Assembly (NCBI GenBank): GCA_027487845.1 | Contig: JAIYCV010000034.1 | Location: forward strand, 1 to 64,000 | Direction of reading: 5' to 3' | Length of the DNA stretch: 64,000 bases | DNA from: Flammeovirgaceae bacterium | Lineage (GTDB): Bacteria > Bacteroidota > Bacteroidia > Cytophagales > Cyclobacteriaceae | Shown: piece by piece, positions 54,896 through 63,650 of the stretch | How positions within the stretch are numbered: the first letter of the stretch is position 1 | How the letters are laid out: each line of letters opens with the position of its first letter | Translations under genes and position numbers: made by a program | Notes under the pieces: model-generated | Seen by the model: the letters and a program-made list of their open reading frames with translations, nothing else | The model's database searches: none | Told to the model about the DNA's origin: nothing

Positions 54896-55050
54896 ACTTG
54901 TAAGTGTTTAATTTTTTAAATGATTTTAGTTACTGCCACCGAGTTTGTTTCGATTGACGATGCAAAGGTGGGAGGTCGAAAAAATACGAGTCGTTTGTTA
55001 TTCGGATACTTTCGATTATATTCGTTTGTAAACGTTTAATTACGGATAAA

Positions 55051-55422
55051 ATGGCCAAAACAGCTGAAAAAACGTGTTTAGAGTGTGGTGGAAAAATCAT
55101 TGGAAGGGTCGACAAGAAGTTTTGTTCTGACCAATGTAGGGTAAGTTATAACAATAAATTGAATGGAAATTCAACCAACTATATTCGAAATGTAAACAAT
55201 TTGCTGAGGAGAAATAGAAGGATACTTTTAGACCTCAATCCTACGGGAAAAACCAGGGTAAATAAAGACAAGTTACTCAAAAAAGGTTTTGACTTTAACC
55301 ACCATACTGGATCGTATAAGACGAAGGATGGCGCTATATATTTTTTCTGTTATGAGCACGGATATTTGGAAATTGAAAATAATTTCTATCTATTAGTGGT
55401 AAAAAATAAACCCTATGAGTAA
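55051..55422 (+). CDS. Small zinc-finger protein
   Basis: A 123-residue basic protein. The N-terminus has a CxxC...CxxxC zinc ribbon (CLECGGKIIGRVDKKFCSDQCRVSYNNK), as in DUF2116-type proteins. The rest is a helix with RRNRR followed by a small beta domain (KTKDGAIYFFCYEHGYLEIENNFYLLVV). It probably binds nucleic acid. It overlaps the HNH gene start by 8 bp. No further function can be read. Confidence 0.75.
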   Translation: MAKTAEKTCLECGGKIIGRVDKKFCSDQCRVSYNNKLNGNSTNYIRNVNNLLRRNRRILLDLNPTGKTRVNKDKLLKKGFDFNHHTGSYKTKDGAIYFFCYEHGYLEIENNFYLLVVKNKPYE

Positions 55423-56047
55423 AATCCTAATAAAGAAAGCCGCTGTTAGCAAAAAAACAGCCTCAATTAAGAAGAGCGTTGTTAGCAAATCTACCAAAGC
55501 TTCTGAATCACTGAAGTTTCTTCCTGGCGAAAAATGGGCCGAGTTAAATCTGCCAGGAATTAAGACCGTTAAGTATTATGCCGTTTCAAACCATGGGCGG
55601 GTTATCAGCTACGAAGAGAACCTAAAGCAAGGCACTCTGTTGAAACCCGGATTCGTTTCGAGGTTCCCGGCAGTAGTAATTGGCCGCACCTCAAATGGTA
55701 GAAAAACACTTACCATCCACCGTTTAGTTGCAACCTATTTTCTTCGCCAGCCGAGCCCCAAACACAACTTTGTTATCCACCTAGATCATGTAAAGCATAA
55801 CAACCATTATTCAAATCTAAAATGGGTAACGCACGAAACTCAGATTGATCATGCAAAAAGAGACCCTATTTGGCTTACCAAGAAGAATCCAATGCATAAA
55901 CTAAATGCAGTAAAGGTAAAAGCAATTAAGGAAAAAATGCTTGCTGGCAAGAAGATCAAAGTACTTGCAAAACAGTATGGCGTTTCAGAAATGCAGATTT
56001 ATCGCATTAAATCGGGCGAAAACTGGTCGCATATCGAGGTTGATTAG
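55415..56047 (+). CDS. NUMOD4/HNH endonuclease with C-terminal HTH
   Basis: A 210-residue protein: a Lys/Ser/Thr-rich basic N-terminal tail (residues 1-35), a NUMOD4 DNA-binding motif (KWAELNLPGIKTVKYYAVSNHGRVISYEEN), an HNH nuclease core (FVIHLDHVKHNNHYSNLKWVTHETQIDHAKRD), and a C-terminal helix-turn-helix (KVKAIKEKMLAGKKIKVLAKQYGVSEMQIYRIKSGENW). This is the layout of free-standing homing-type endonucleases of phages and mobile elements. There is no intron or intein around it. It lies 15 bp ahead of the SDR gene. Confidence 0.88.
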   Translation: MSKILIKKAAVSKKTASIKKSVVSKSTKASESLKFLPGEKWAELNLPGIKTVKYYAVSNHGRVISYEENLKQGTLLKPGFVSRFPAVVIGRTSNGRKTLTIHRLVATYFLRQPSPKHNFVIHLDHVKHNNHYSNLKWVTHETQIDHAKRDPIWLTKKNPMHKLNAVKVKAIKEKMLAGKKIKVLAKQYGVSEMQIYRIKSGENWSHIEVD

Positions 56048-56062
56048 CTCCTCTAAAAAATA

Positions 56063-56815
56063 ATGGCAGATTGGACGCTGAAAGGCAAAAAAGCACTTGT
56101 AACGGGTGGGACTAAAGGTATTGGCCTTGCCATAGTAAAAGAATTTTTAGAGCTAGGCGCGGAAGTACTGGTAGTTGCAAGAGACACTAAGAGTATACAA
56201 GGCAGGCTGAAAAATTCTGCCAATCTTTTTACCATTGATGGCGACTTGTCCGACTCCCATTTCAGAATTCAGCTCGCTAATAAAGTTGCTGAAAATTGGG
56301 ATAAGTTGGATATCCTAGTTAATAATGTTGGTACTAATATTCGCAAAAAATTTATCGATTATTCGGAAGAAGAGTATAGAAAGCTGTTTGAGGTTAATCT
56401 TTTTAGCTTGACAGAAATCACACGGCTTTCTTACCCCTTCTTAAAGAATTCGACCGCAGCGAGTGTTATTAATATTGCTTCGGTAGCGGGCACTTTCGAT
56501 GTGCAAAGCGGACCTCCATATGGAATGACTAAAGCGGCAATCATTCAACTAACCAGACACCTTGCCGTAGAGTGGGCGTCTGTCGGAATTAGGGTAAACT
56601 CAATTTCTCCTTGGTATATTCAAACGCCTTTGACTGAGTCTGTTTTGTTGCAGCCCGATAGGCTTCAAAAAATAATCGATAGAACACCCCTGAGCCGAGT
56701 CGGTCAGCCAGAAGAAGTAGCCAATTTAGCCGCTTTTTTAGCCATGGATCTTGCTAGTTACATTACTGGGCAAGATATTATGGTAGATGGCGGAATGAGT
56801 GCTAAGGGGCTTTAG
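56063..56815 (+). CDS. SDR family oxidoreductase (tropinone-reductase-like)
   Basis: A 250-residue short-chain dehydrogenase. The cofactor-binding TGGTKGIG (residues 14-21) is followed by NNVG and the catalytic Ser-Tyr-Lys set ([10 protein letters not shown]...PPYGMTKAA), and it ends with the usual [14 protein letters not shown]. The layout matches tropinone-reductase-type enzymes that reduce ketones with NADPH. It is followed 13 bp later by a MaoC dehydratase, so the pair may act in fatty-acid or related acyl chemistry. Confidence 0.93.
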   Translation: MADWTLKGKKALVTGGTKGIGLAIVKEFLELGAEVLVVARDTKSIQGRLKNSANLFTIDGDLSDSHFRIQLANKVAENWDKLDILVNNVGTNIRKKFIDYSEEEYRKLFEVNLFSLTEITRLSYPFLKNSTAASVINIASVAGTFDVQSGPPYGMTKAAIIQLTRHLAVEWASVGIRVNSISPWYIQTPLTESVLLQPDRLQKIIDRTPLSRVGQPEEVANLAAFLAMDLASYITGQDIMVDGGMSAKGL

Positions 56816-56828
56816 TTAAAACGTGATT

Positions 56829-57293
56829 ATGGCTAAAGTTGTCATTAATAATTTCAAGGAATTTGAAACTTTTGTGGGTAAGGAAATGGGGGTGTCTAAT
56901 TATGTTAAAGTAACCCAACCTCAAATAAACCAGTTTGCAGACGCCACATTTGACCATCAGTGGATTCACACTGACCCAAAAAGGGCGTCAGTTGAGAGTC
57001 CTTTCAAAGCTACCATTGCGCATGGTTATTTAGCCTTGGCACTAGTTCCCCATTTGTGGGATCAAATAGCTCAAATTAATAACTACAAGCTTTTGGTAAA
57101 TTATGGCATTGAAAAACTCAAATTTAACCAGCCTGTATTAGTTGATAGCGAGGTTCGACTTCGTGTTTCATTGCAAGCGATCACTAATCTTCGGGGCATC
57201 GCCAAAACAGAAATGAATATTGAGATGGAAATCAAGGACCAAAAAAAACCAGCGTTTACTGCAACGCTGATTTTCTTATATCACTTCAATTAA
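56829..57293 (+). CDS. MaoC family dehydratase
   Basis: A 154-residue single hot-dog protein with the hydratase motif FADATFDHQWIHTDPKRASVESPFKATIAHGYLALAL, where Asp and His of the D-x(4)-H element are kept (Asp in 'DATFDHQWIH'). It hydrates enoyl-CoA to (R)-3-hydroxyacyl-CoA in relatives such as PhaJ. The ATG at 56829 is preferred over a GTG at 56823. It is co-directional with the SDR gene and convergent with the CDGSH gene (6-bp gap). Confidence 0.9.
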   Translation: MAKVVINNFKEFETFVGKEMGVSNYVKVTQPQINQFADATFDHQWIHTDPKRASVESPFKATIAHGYLALALVPHLWDQIAQINNYKLLVNYGIEKLKFNQPVLVDSEVRLRVSLQAITNLRGIAKTEMNIEMEIKDQKKPAFTATLIFLYHFN

Positions 57294-57299
57294 TTAAAG

Positions 57300-57521
57300 T
57301 CAGCTAGTTTTCTTTGGAGGCAAATCAAAAGCTTTGGATTCGTGTTCAAAGCCTTCTTTATGCGAACCATCACAAAACGGTTTGTTTTTTGAAAGCCCAC
57401 ATCGGCAAAGTGAAACGATCGTTCTTCCTTGCAGCCCGTAAGCTGTTCCTTGCATATCTACTATTTCAAAATCGCCATCGATTTTTACAGAGCCATTCGT
57501 GTTAATTGTAATCTTGGTCAT
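57300..57521 (-). CDS. CDGSH iron-sulfur protein
   Basis: A 73-residue protein with the 2Fe-2S motif CRCGLSKNKPFCDGSH (Cys39, Cys41, Cys50, His54), the hallmark of mitoNEET-like CDGSH proteins. It may act in Fe-S or redox handling. It lies 10 bp after the metalloprotease gene on the same strand. Confidence 0.92.
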   Translation of the reverse strand: MTKITINTNGSVKIDGDFEIVDMQGTAYGLQGRTIVSLCRCGLSKNKPFCDGSHKEGFEHESKAFDLPPKKTS

Positions 57522-57531
57522 AGTTTATTTA

Positions 57532-60081
57532 TTATTTTTTGGGGTCTAACGCTTGATTAATTCTAGCCAATACATCTTGCAAATGGTAACGGCTCATTTT
57601 ATCTGTATACATCGGGAGTGCCGCTGCTATTTGATTTTTTAGTTCATTCAAGTGCCCTCTGGCAACCGAGATCACATCACTCTTTTTAGGATCGGCCTCT
57701 GGGGAAGGTGGTGACGCTGGAAAAAATGGACTCGTGAATCCAACCTGCGGCGGGTTGGAAGATGTTGGATTCAACAAAGTTGACATCTTTTCAACAAAAA
57801 CCTTTTGCAGGTTCCTGCGAAAGTTATCAATTGGCCTATGTGTCGCCAGTTCAGACCAAACTCCTTTCTGAACACCGGCAAACAAATCTTCTAGTCCAAA
57901 TGCTTTTGAATTGGTTGCACTGCTTTCAATTAGGCGTTGCATCCGTGCATAATCAAACAGACTATTTAGCGTGGATTCCTGATACGTTCTCAATTGCTCT
58001 ACTCCCGAACCTGGTCGGATATAACTCAACACATTTTGATCTAAAAGCCATGAGGGTGTTTCAAACAATTGAGTAGTTAAAAAAGAAATGGCATCCCGCT
58101 GAAGGTTGGTTGGGGTGGGTTCGTAAACCATTCCCTCTTGATCGTAGGTTTTAGGCGTTTCGTAAATACCGCCCACATACTTTGTTACATGCCCCATGTA
58201 CCGTCTGTATTGACCTACAACTTGCAAATACATTTCATTTAAGAGGGTGTAGTTTTCGGCATCTTCTTTATACCATTCTTTTAGGTTTGGTAAAATCCGT
58301 TTTAAGTTTTTGATTCCGTACGCGCTGGCTTGCATTGCGTTATTGCCAAGATCTTCGCTTTGCGAGCGCGGATCATAAGGATTAATTTCTGAACCAAACC
58401 AATATTTTGGATCGCCACTGTGCGTAAGTGTCCATCTATTTAAAATTTTCTTGTCTTCCTCAGCATCCTTTGTTCCAAAAATAGGTTTGTAGCCCCACTC
58501 AATAGCCCATTTATCGTAGACGCCTATTCCTGGAAACAAATTGGTTATACCGTCCTCGGGTTGAGCAACATAGTTGAACCGTGCATAATCCATGATGGAA
58601 GTGGTGTGACCAAATTGATCTAAATAGGTTTTATCTCTTAATTTTTCCACAGGTGTTGCGTTACTCGACCCAAAATTATGACGCAAGCCAAGGGTATGTC
58701 CCACTTCATGGGAGGCCACAAAGCGGACGAGGTTTCCCATTAACTCATCATCAAATTCTCTTTTGCGTGCCCGTGTATCAACTGCTGCTGCTTGAATGGT
58801 GTACCAATCGTTCAATAAGTTCATCACATTGTGATACCAGCCGATATGGCTTTCTAAAATCTCTCCAGTGCGGGGGTCGTGCACGTTTGGCCCGTAGGCA
58901 TTTTGAATATCAGATGCGAAATAACGAATAAATGAGTAGCGCGCATCTTCCGTACTGATGGTGGTATCGCCAGCCGCGACCTCCTTTGATAAAATCGCAT
59001 TTTTAAACCCTGCTTGCTCAAACGCCTTTTGCCAATCCTCTACGCCCTGCTTTAGGTATTTTCTCCATTTTTGCGGTGTAGCAGGATCAATATAAAACAC
59101 GATGGGCTTCTTAGGTTCTACCAACTCCCCCCTCTTCATCTTGTCAATGTCTTCTGCTTTGGGTTCAAGTCTCCACCGCACGGCAAAAACTTCAGGCTCT
59201 GCTCGTTGCGATTCTTCACCATACACAGTGTACCCATTCGCAAAGAACCCTATGCGTTTATCAAATAGCCTTTTCCGTGCGGGAATCGTAGGAAGAATAA
59301 TAAAAGAGGTGTTCATTTCAAGCGTTACAAACCCGGTATTCGCACCCGCTGGCAAAACAGTGACTTGTGAAGGCGAGTTGGGTGAAGATGGCGGAGGTAA
59401 TACAGATGTATAGGTTTTCACCATTCTCACTTCATTATTGATAGGATAGGAGCGCATGCTTTTAATGTAGGAGCGATCGGATTGCAAACCAGAAAGACTG
59501 TATCTTCTTTTCTTTTCAGGATCTAGTGCGATAAGTTGATTGTCGCCTTTAAAAAAATCGGTAACGTTAATCACCACCGATGTGTCCTTCCTTATGCTCT
59601 TAATATCGAACGAAGCCGCAATAGGATCTACATTAGAATTACGCACCGCCAAAGAAATTGGTCTCAACGTATCAGGACTAGCGTTTATGTGCAACACTGC
59701 TCTGAGAAAAACTTTGTTGTTAGGGCCGCGTTCCCATCGAAGCACTTGGCGGTTTTCTTCTTCGCCACCATACCCCGCTCCAGTAGGTGCTTTAGCCACT
59801 CGGCTTACCGCAATAAACTCTCTGCCTATAATAGAGTCTGCTAACTCAAAATAATAATCTTCTCCCAGTTTATGAATCGTAAATAAACCTTTTTGGGATT
59901 TTGCTTTGCCCATCATCTGCTTGAACGGTTGCATTCCACCCTTTTTCTTTACCGTATCCAATTTTGGAGCACTCGTAGCTGTAGGTTGATTTTTATCTGA
60001 TTTTTTCTTTTGAGCCATAGCAGGCAACAAAAACATCAGCGACAATAAGATAGTAGCTTGTAAGCATTTTTTCTTATACAT
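57532..60081 (-). CDS. Zinc-dependent metalloprotease (DUF5117/DUF5118 type)
   Basis: An 849-residue exported protease. A signal peptide (KKCLQATILLSLMFLLPAMA) is followed by a DUF5118-like segment, a DUF5117 domain (about residues 90-270) and the metzincin-like catalytic site HEVGHTLGLRH (His458, Glu459, His462, with a third His at 468). The C-terminal part is a helical extension. These proteins are widespread in Bacteroidota and are thought to act in the periplasm or outside the cell. A Lys/Thr-rich linker lies just after the signal. Confidence 0.92.
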   Translation of the reverse strand: MYKKKCLQATILLSLMFLLPAMAQKKKSDKNQPTATSAPKLDTVKKKGGMQPFKQMMGKAKSQKGLFTIHKLGEDYYFELADSIIGREFIAVSRVAKAPTGAGYGGEEENRQVLRWERGPNNKVFLRAVLHINASPDTLRPISLAVRNSNVDPIAASFDIKSIRKDTSVVINVTDFFKGDNQLIALDPEKKRRYSLSGLQSDRSYIKSMRSYPINNEVRMVKTYTSVLPPPSSPNSPSQVTVLPAGANTGFVTLEMNTSFIILPTIPARKRLFDKRIGFFANGYTVYGEESQRAEPEVFAVRWRLEPKAEDIDKMKRGELVEPKKPIVFYIDPATPQKWRKYLKQGVEDWQKAFEQAGFKNAILSKEVAAGDTTISTEDARYSFIRYFASDIQNAYGPNVHDPRTGEILESHIGWYHNVMNLLNDWYTIQAAAVDTRARKREFDDELMGNLVRFVASHEVGHTLGLRHNFGSSNATPVEKLRDKTYLDQFGHTTSIMDYARFNYVAQPEDGITNLFPGIGVYDKWAIEWGYKPIFGTKDAEEDKKILNRWTLTHSGDPKYWFGSEINPYDPRSQSEDLGNNAMQASAYGIKNLKRILPNLKEWYKEDAENYTLLNEMYLQVVGQYRRYMGHVTKYVGGIYETPKTYDQEGMVYEPTPTNLQRDAISFLTTQLFETPSWLLDQNVLSYIRPGSGVEQLRTYQESTLNSLFDYARMQRLIESSATNSKAFGLEDLFAGVQKGVWSELATHRPIDNFRRNLQKVFVEKMSTLLNPTSSNPPQVGFTSPFFPASPPSPEADPKKSDVISVARGHLNELKNQIAAALPMYTDKMSRYHLQDVLARINQALDPKK

Positions 60082-60251
60082 ACGATTTCTTTAATCGCGA
60101 TAAGCTACAAAGATTTAGTTTCGCATATATTTTTTTTACATGAATGATTTTTTGACCACTCGAAAGGTATTTGATTGCGAGTTTTAATGCCGGAAAATTA
60201 TATGGTTAAAACGAATTTGATTTAATTTGCCAAGAATTTAACTTCCTACCA

Positions 60252-61007
60252 ATGCTTCGAAAACCAATATTATTCATCGTCTTAGCAATTTTTCAGGCTT
60301 GCGCTTTCGGTCAATCCAAAAAAGAACTAGTAACAGAGATGGCCGCTCTTAAATCTCAGATCGCAGCTCTAACTGCTGAAATTACCAGCCTTAAAATGCC
60401 AAAAGAAGCAGACATTAGCAACGAGAATAAAAAGGCAAGCTACGGGCTAGGTGTTTTGATGGCCTCTAACGTAAAAAGTCAAGGTGCCGATTCATTAGAC
60501 TTGGAGAGCCTTTCCCTAGCAATTCGCGATGTGCTACAAAACAAACCGCTGAAGCTTCAACAGCAAGAATGCCTACCGATTGTGCAACAATATATGCAGA
60601 CGGCCTCTTCAAAAAAAGGAGAAAAAGCAAAGCGCGAAGGCATCCTATTTCTAGAGAAAAATAAAACTCAGCCGGGCATCACAACAACAGCGTCAGGCTT
60701 ACAATACAAGATCCTAACGAAGGGGTCAGGAAAAACACCGACACCAACGGATAACGTAACCGTACACTATACTGGCAAGTTGATCGATGGGACAGAGTTT
60801 GATAGTTCAGTTCGAAGAGGCGAGCCGATCACTCATTCAGCAAGTGGCTTCGTAACTGGATGGAATGAGGCGCTACAGCTAATGCACGAAGGTGATAAGT
60901 GGATGCTTTACATTCCACAAGAATTGGGATATGGTGAAAGAGGATCAGGTCAAATTCCCCCTTATGCTGCATTGGTTTTTGAGATCGAACTTATAAAAGT
61001 GAACTAA
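60252..61007 (+). CDS. FKBP-type peptidyl-prolyl isomerase
   Basis: A 251-residue exported Mip/FkpA-like isomerase. A signal peptide (residues 1-20) is followed by a heptad-like coiled coil (VTEMAALKSQIAALTAEITSLKM), the FKBP N-terminal dimerisation helices (ASYGLGVLMASNVKSQ...), and a C-terminal FKBP domain (VTVHYTGKLIDGTEFDSSVRRGEP...GWNEALQLMHEGDKWMLYIPQELGYGERGSGQIPPYAALVFEIELIKV). It helps protein folding in the periplasm. The coiled coil ahead of the dimerisation domain is unusual in standard Mip proteins. Confidence 0.93.
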   Translation: MLRKPILFIVLAIFQACAFGQSKKELVTEMAALKSQIAALTAEITSLKMPKEADISNENKKASYGLGVLMASNVKSQGADSLDLESLSLAIRDVLQNKPLKLQQQECLPIVQQYMQTASSKKGEKAKREGILFLEKNKTQPGITTTASGLQYKILTKGSGKTPTPTDNVTVHYTGKLIDGTEFDSSVRRGEPITHSASGFVTGWNEALQLMHEGDKWMLYIPQELGYGERGSGQIPPYAALVFEIELIKVN

Positions 61008-61179
61008 CGATAACAAAGTCTAGAGACCTCTTCCACCCGTGAGTAACGAGTAAAATCTTGGTGATATCTTACAGATTGCATACCCCACCAGAATACAAAT
61101 GCCACATGCATTCTCTGTTTCATCAACTACTTCACCAATTAAGACTAGCGCACCTAGTGCCAATCAACCAGCAAGGGCG

Positions 61180-62328
61180 TTATATTTTCAATTTGCGGAA
61201 AAGCCAATCTATCAGGCCTTGTGGAAGAGATACACCTCCAATCACATTCATCAGGAATGGGAATCTTGTAAAAAGACGCATCAAAAAATAACTCCTCGAT
61301 AACTCTCCACCTATTTTTTTATAGAGCTTTTTCTCATATCCAGTCATGAAATGCGCGCTAAAATCGGTTGCTTGAAAACAACTTATTATTTGTTCAGCGG
61401 CAATAACACCACTCCACATGGCAGTATCGATACCATGACCTTGCGCGGGGTCAACCAACGAAGCGCTGTCGCCACATAATAGAAATCTATCTCCGCAAAT
61501 TCTTCTTTGTTTTGTCCATATGGGTAAACCAAACCCAACTAACTGTCCCTGCTGTGTCGCATTCTTAAAGCGACCTGCAAATGCGGGCGATTGCGTAACA
61601 CCCTCTAGAATTTTTCGAATGTTGGTTGGGGAATCGCTTTTTTGTTTACGTTTCTTGGTTACTCCAAAACCTACATTGGCCCATCCATCTCGCAGGGGGA
61701 ATATCCAAAAATAACCTTCGACTCCTTTTATAAAGTGAACTTCGTTGTATCCACTTTGAATACCCTCTATACCTTTATAATAGGCGCGAATCGCAGCAAT
61801 CGGATTCCTATCGCTAGGGTCGCTTTTTATAAGCTGTCTTTTTACAACTGAATTGGCACCATCGCATCCAACCACTAGTGCAGCTTTTATAGAAGATCCA
61901 TCCAGAAAAGAACACTCATAATAATTTGGTTCGGTTATAATTTTCTGAAGTGGCTTGTTTTCAAAAATGATCGTGTCCGTTTCGTTCCTTACAAGTTGAA
62001 AATTGAAGGTATCAAAATCCATTCGTTTGCTATTGTATGAAAACAATTTCCAACGGTATTTGAACACTGTGGTTTTATCTAAAAAAATAGAAATTGAATT
62101 GATTTCGGTTGTTTTCGCAAACGCTGTCATTTGATCGCCCCAATTCCTGCTTATACTATACATGGCTTTAAATGCAGAGCCGGGAATGGCATCACCGCAT
62201 ATTTTGTCTCGCGGAAATACTTCCTTTTCAAATAGAGCTACTTTCAATCCTTTGCCATGCAAGGCCAACGCACAAGCGCATCCAGCGGGTCCACCACCTA
62301 TTATCGCTACATCAAAATCAACCTCCAT
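61180..62328 (-). CDS. Geranylgeranyl-reductase-family FAD oxidoreductase
   Basis: A 382-residue flavoprotein. The N-terminal FAD-binding IIGGGPAGCACALAL is followed by the family motif FPRDKICGDAIPG, and a later LLCGDSASLVDPAQGHGIDTAMWSG binds the rest of FAD. The family includes geranylgeranyl reductases, tryptophan halogenase relatives and others that reduce or oxidise lipid-like compounds. The substrate cannot be read. It lies 62 bp after the IF2-N protein gene on the same strand. Confidence 0.92.
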   Translation of the reverse strand: MEVDFDVAIIGGGPAGCACALALHGKGLKVALFEKEVFPRDKICGDAIPGSAFKAMYSISRNWGDQMTAFAKTTEINSISIFLDKTTVFKYRWKLFSYNSKRMDFDTFNFQLVRNETDTIIFENKPLQKIITEPNYYECSFLDGSSIKAALVVGCDGANSVVKRQLIKSDPSDRNPIAAIRAYYKGIEGIQSGYNEVHFIKGVEGYFWIFPLRDGWANVGFGVTKKRKQKSDSPTNIRKILEGVTQSPAFAGRFKNATQQGQLVGFGLPIWTKQRRICGDRFLLCGDSASLVDPAQGHGIDTAMWSGVIAAEQIISCFQATDFSAHFMTGYEKKLYKKIGGELSRSYFLMRLFTRFPFLMNVIGGVSLPQGLIDWLFRKLKI

Positions 62329-62390
62329 AAAGCATACTGATTTTTTAAACTCTTCTGTTATTGCGTGTGCAAAGAACGGGGCGAGGTTGG

Positions 62391-63125
62391 TTATCTATTT
62401 AACAACCACTTGATGAATCGAGCAATAATAGAGGTAGATTTTTTTTCGGGCTTTGTTATTTTTGTTACTGATTTTGTCTGCTGAATCGGTGGCTCTTGCT
62501 TGGATTCTTTATAAATATCAATAGGGCGCCTTACTTTGCTGAGATAGCGCTGCGTTTTTAGCTCCTTTAAATAAGCAATCTTTTCAAGTTTTTTCTTTTG
62601 CTTCTCCTGTTCTTCATTTTCACGTTGAAGCGCAATCGGATTTTTGACTGGCCCTTGACGAGAACTGGTTCTTCTTTCTTGTTTATTATTGAATTCTTTC
62701 GGTACCTGTCTTTCTTGTTTGTCCTCGTTGTCTGTGACTTTTTTCTTTATTTCAGGCAAGTCGATTTTACCGATGACTTTGAGCCCTTGTAATGCTATTT
62801 TGGGAGCCTTGATAACTTCAGTTTGCTTTTCAATTGCGGCCGCATCTGGCGAGACTTCCTCCACCTCTTGATCGCCTAGCGCTAATTCATTGGTCACTTC
62901 AGGCAAAGTAGTTTCAGGTTCTTGAGCAAGGACTTGACTCTGCCTTTCGGGCTCTTGGATTGGTGCGAGCACAGCGGGGGCAAAATGATTCATTACTTTT
63001 GCCACGTCTGTATCTTCTACTTTTGCGTTGGAGTGATCTTCCACAAAAACGCTATTATCTGCTAAAAACTTAATGACTTCCGATTGGTTTTTGCCCACTT
63101 TTCGAGCTAATTGTGCGAGTCTCAT
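62391..63125 (-). CDS. Stand-alone IF2-N-domain protein
   Basis: A 244-residue protein. Residues 1-48 (MRLAQLARKVGKNQSEVIKFLADNSVFVEDHSNAKVEDTDVAKVMNHF) match the IF2-N subdomain found at the start of Bacteroidota translation initiation factor 2. The remainder is a low-complexity charged region rich in Glu, Lys and Gln (PEPERQSQ..., KEFNNKQERRTSSRQ), and the end is basic (IARFIKWLLNR). There is no GTPase domain, so it is not infB itself. It may bind RNA, the ribosome or DNA. Confidence 0.82.
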   Translation of the reverse strand: MRLAQLARKVGKNQSEVIKFLADNSVFVEDHSNAKVEDTDVAKVMNHFAPAVLAPIQEPERQSQVLAQEPETTLPEVTNELALGDQEVEEVSPDAAAIEKQTEVIKAPKIALQGLKVIGKIDLPEIKKKVTDNEDKQERQVPKEFNNKQERRTSSRQGPVKNPIALQRENEEQEKQKKKLEKIAYLKELKTQRYLSKVRRPIDIYKESKQEPPIQQTKSVTKITKPEKKSTSIIARFIKWLLNR

Positions 63126-63236
63126 GTTAAAAATTACACTACAAATATATTCCTAACCAAGTAGAAGTAAAACAACAAAAGCTTAATTACCGAGAAGTTC
63201 TAAATGCTTATTTTTACTGTGTAAATATCTCAGAAA

Positions 63237-63650
63237 ATGAATTGGCTGCGTAGTCCTGGTGCGTTGTGGGCAAATGGATATTCTGTAATCCGGATATTCC
63301 TAGGCATCACGCTTATTTATCATGGCAAGGAAGTTTTTGATGCCAAGCTAATGGGAGATTACGGCAAGTGGTTAACCGATCTCCACTTTCCTGCACCAGC
63401 CATGATGGCGTACCTAGGGAAAGGAAGTGAGTTTGTTGGTGGCGCGTTGCTTGCCTTGGGTTTGTTTACCAGAGCAGCCTGTGTTTTTCTTTGCGTTACC
63501 TTTTTATCGATTGCTTTTTTTATGGGCCACGGTAAAATATTTATGGAAGACCAACATCCGTTTATGTATGTGCTCTTTTGCCTGATTTTCCTTTTTTCAG
63601 GCGCGGGTAACATCAGCTTTGACAGCTACTTCTGGAAAGAGAAGAACTAG
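63237..63650 (+). CDS. DoxX family membrane protein
   Basis: A 137-residue protein with four membrane segments and the DoxX layout (ALWANGYSVIRIFLGITLIYHGKEVF, MMAYLGKGSEFVGGALLALGLFTRAACVFL). DoxX proteins are small redox-associated membrane proteins. The stop overlaps the convergent gene at the right edge by 4 bp. Confidence 0.9.
   Translation: MNWLRSPGALWANGYSVIRIFLGITLIYHGKEVFDAKLMGDYGKWLTDLHFPAPAMMAYLGKGSEFVGGALLALGLFTRAACVFLCVTFLSIAFFMGHGKIFMEDQHPFMYVLFCLIFLFSGAGNISFDSYFWKEKN

Noticed and set aside
62391..63125. Gene as translation initiation factor IF2 (infB)
   Set aside because: Only the N-terminal subdomain is present; there is no GTPase or C-terminal domain and no frameshifted remainder beside it.
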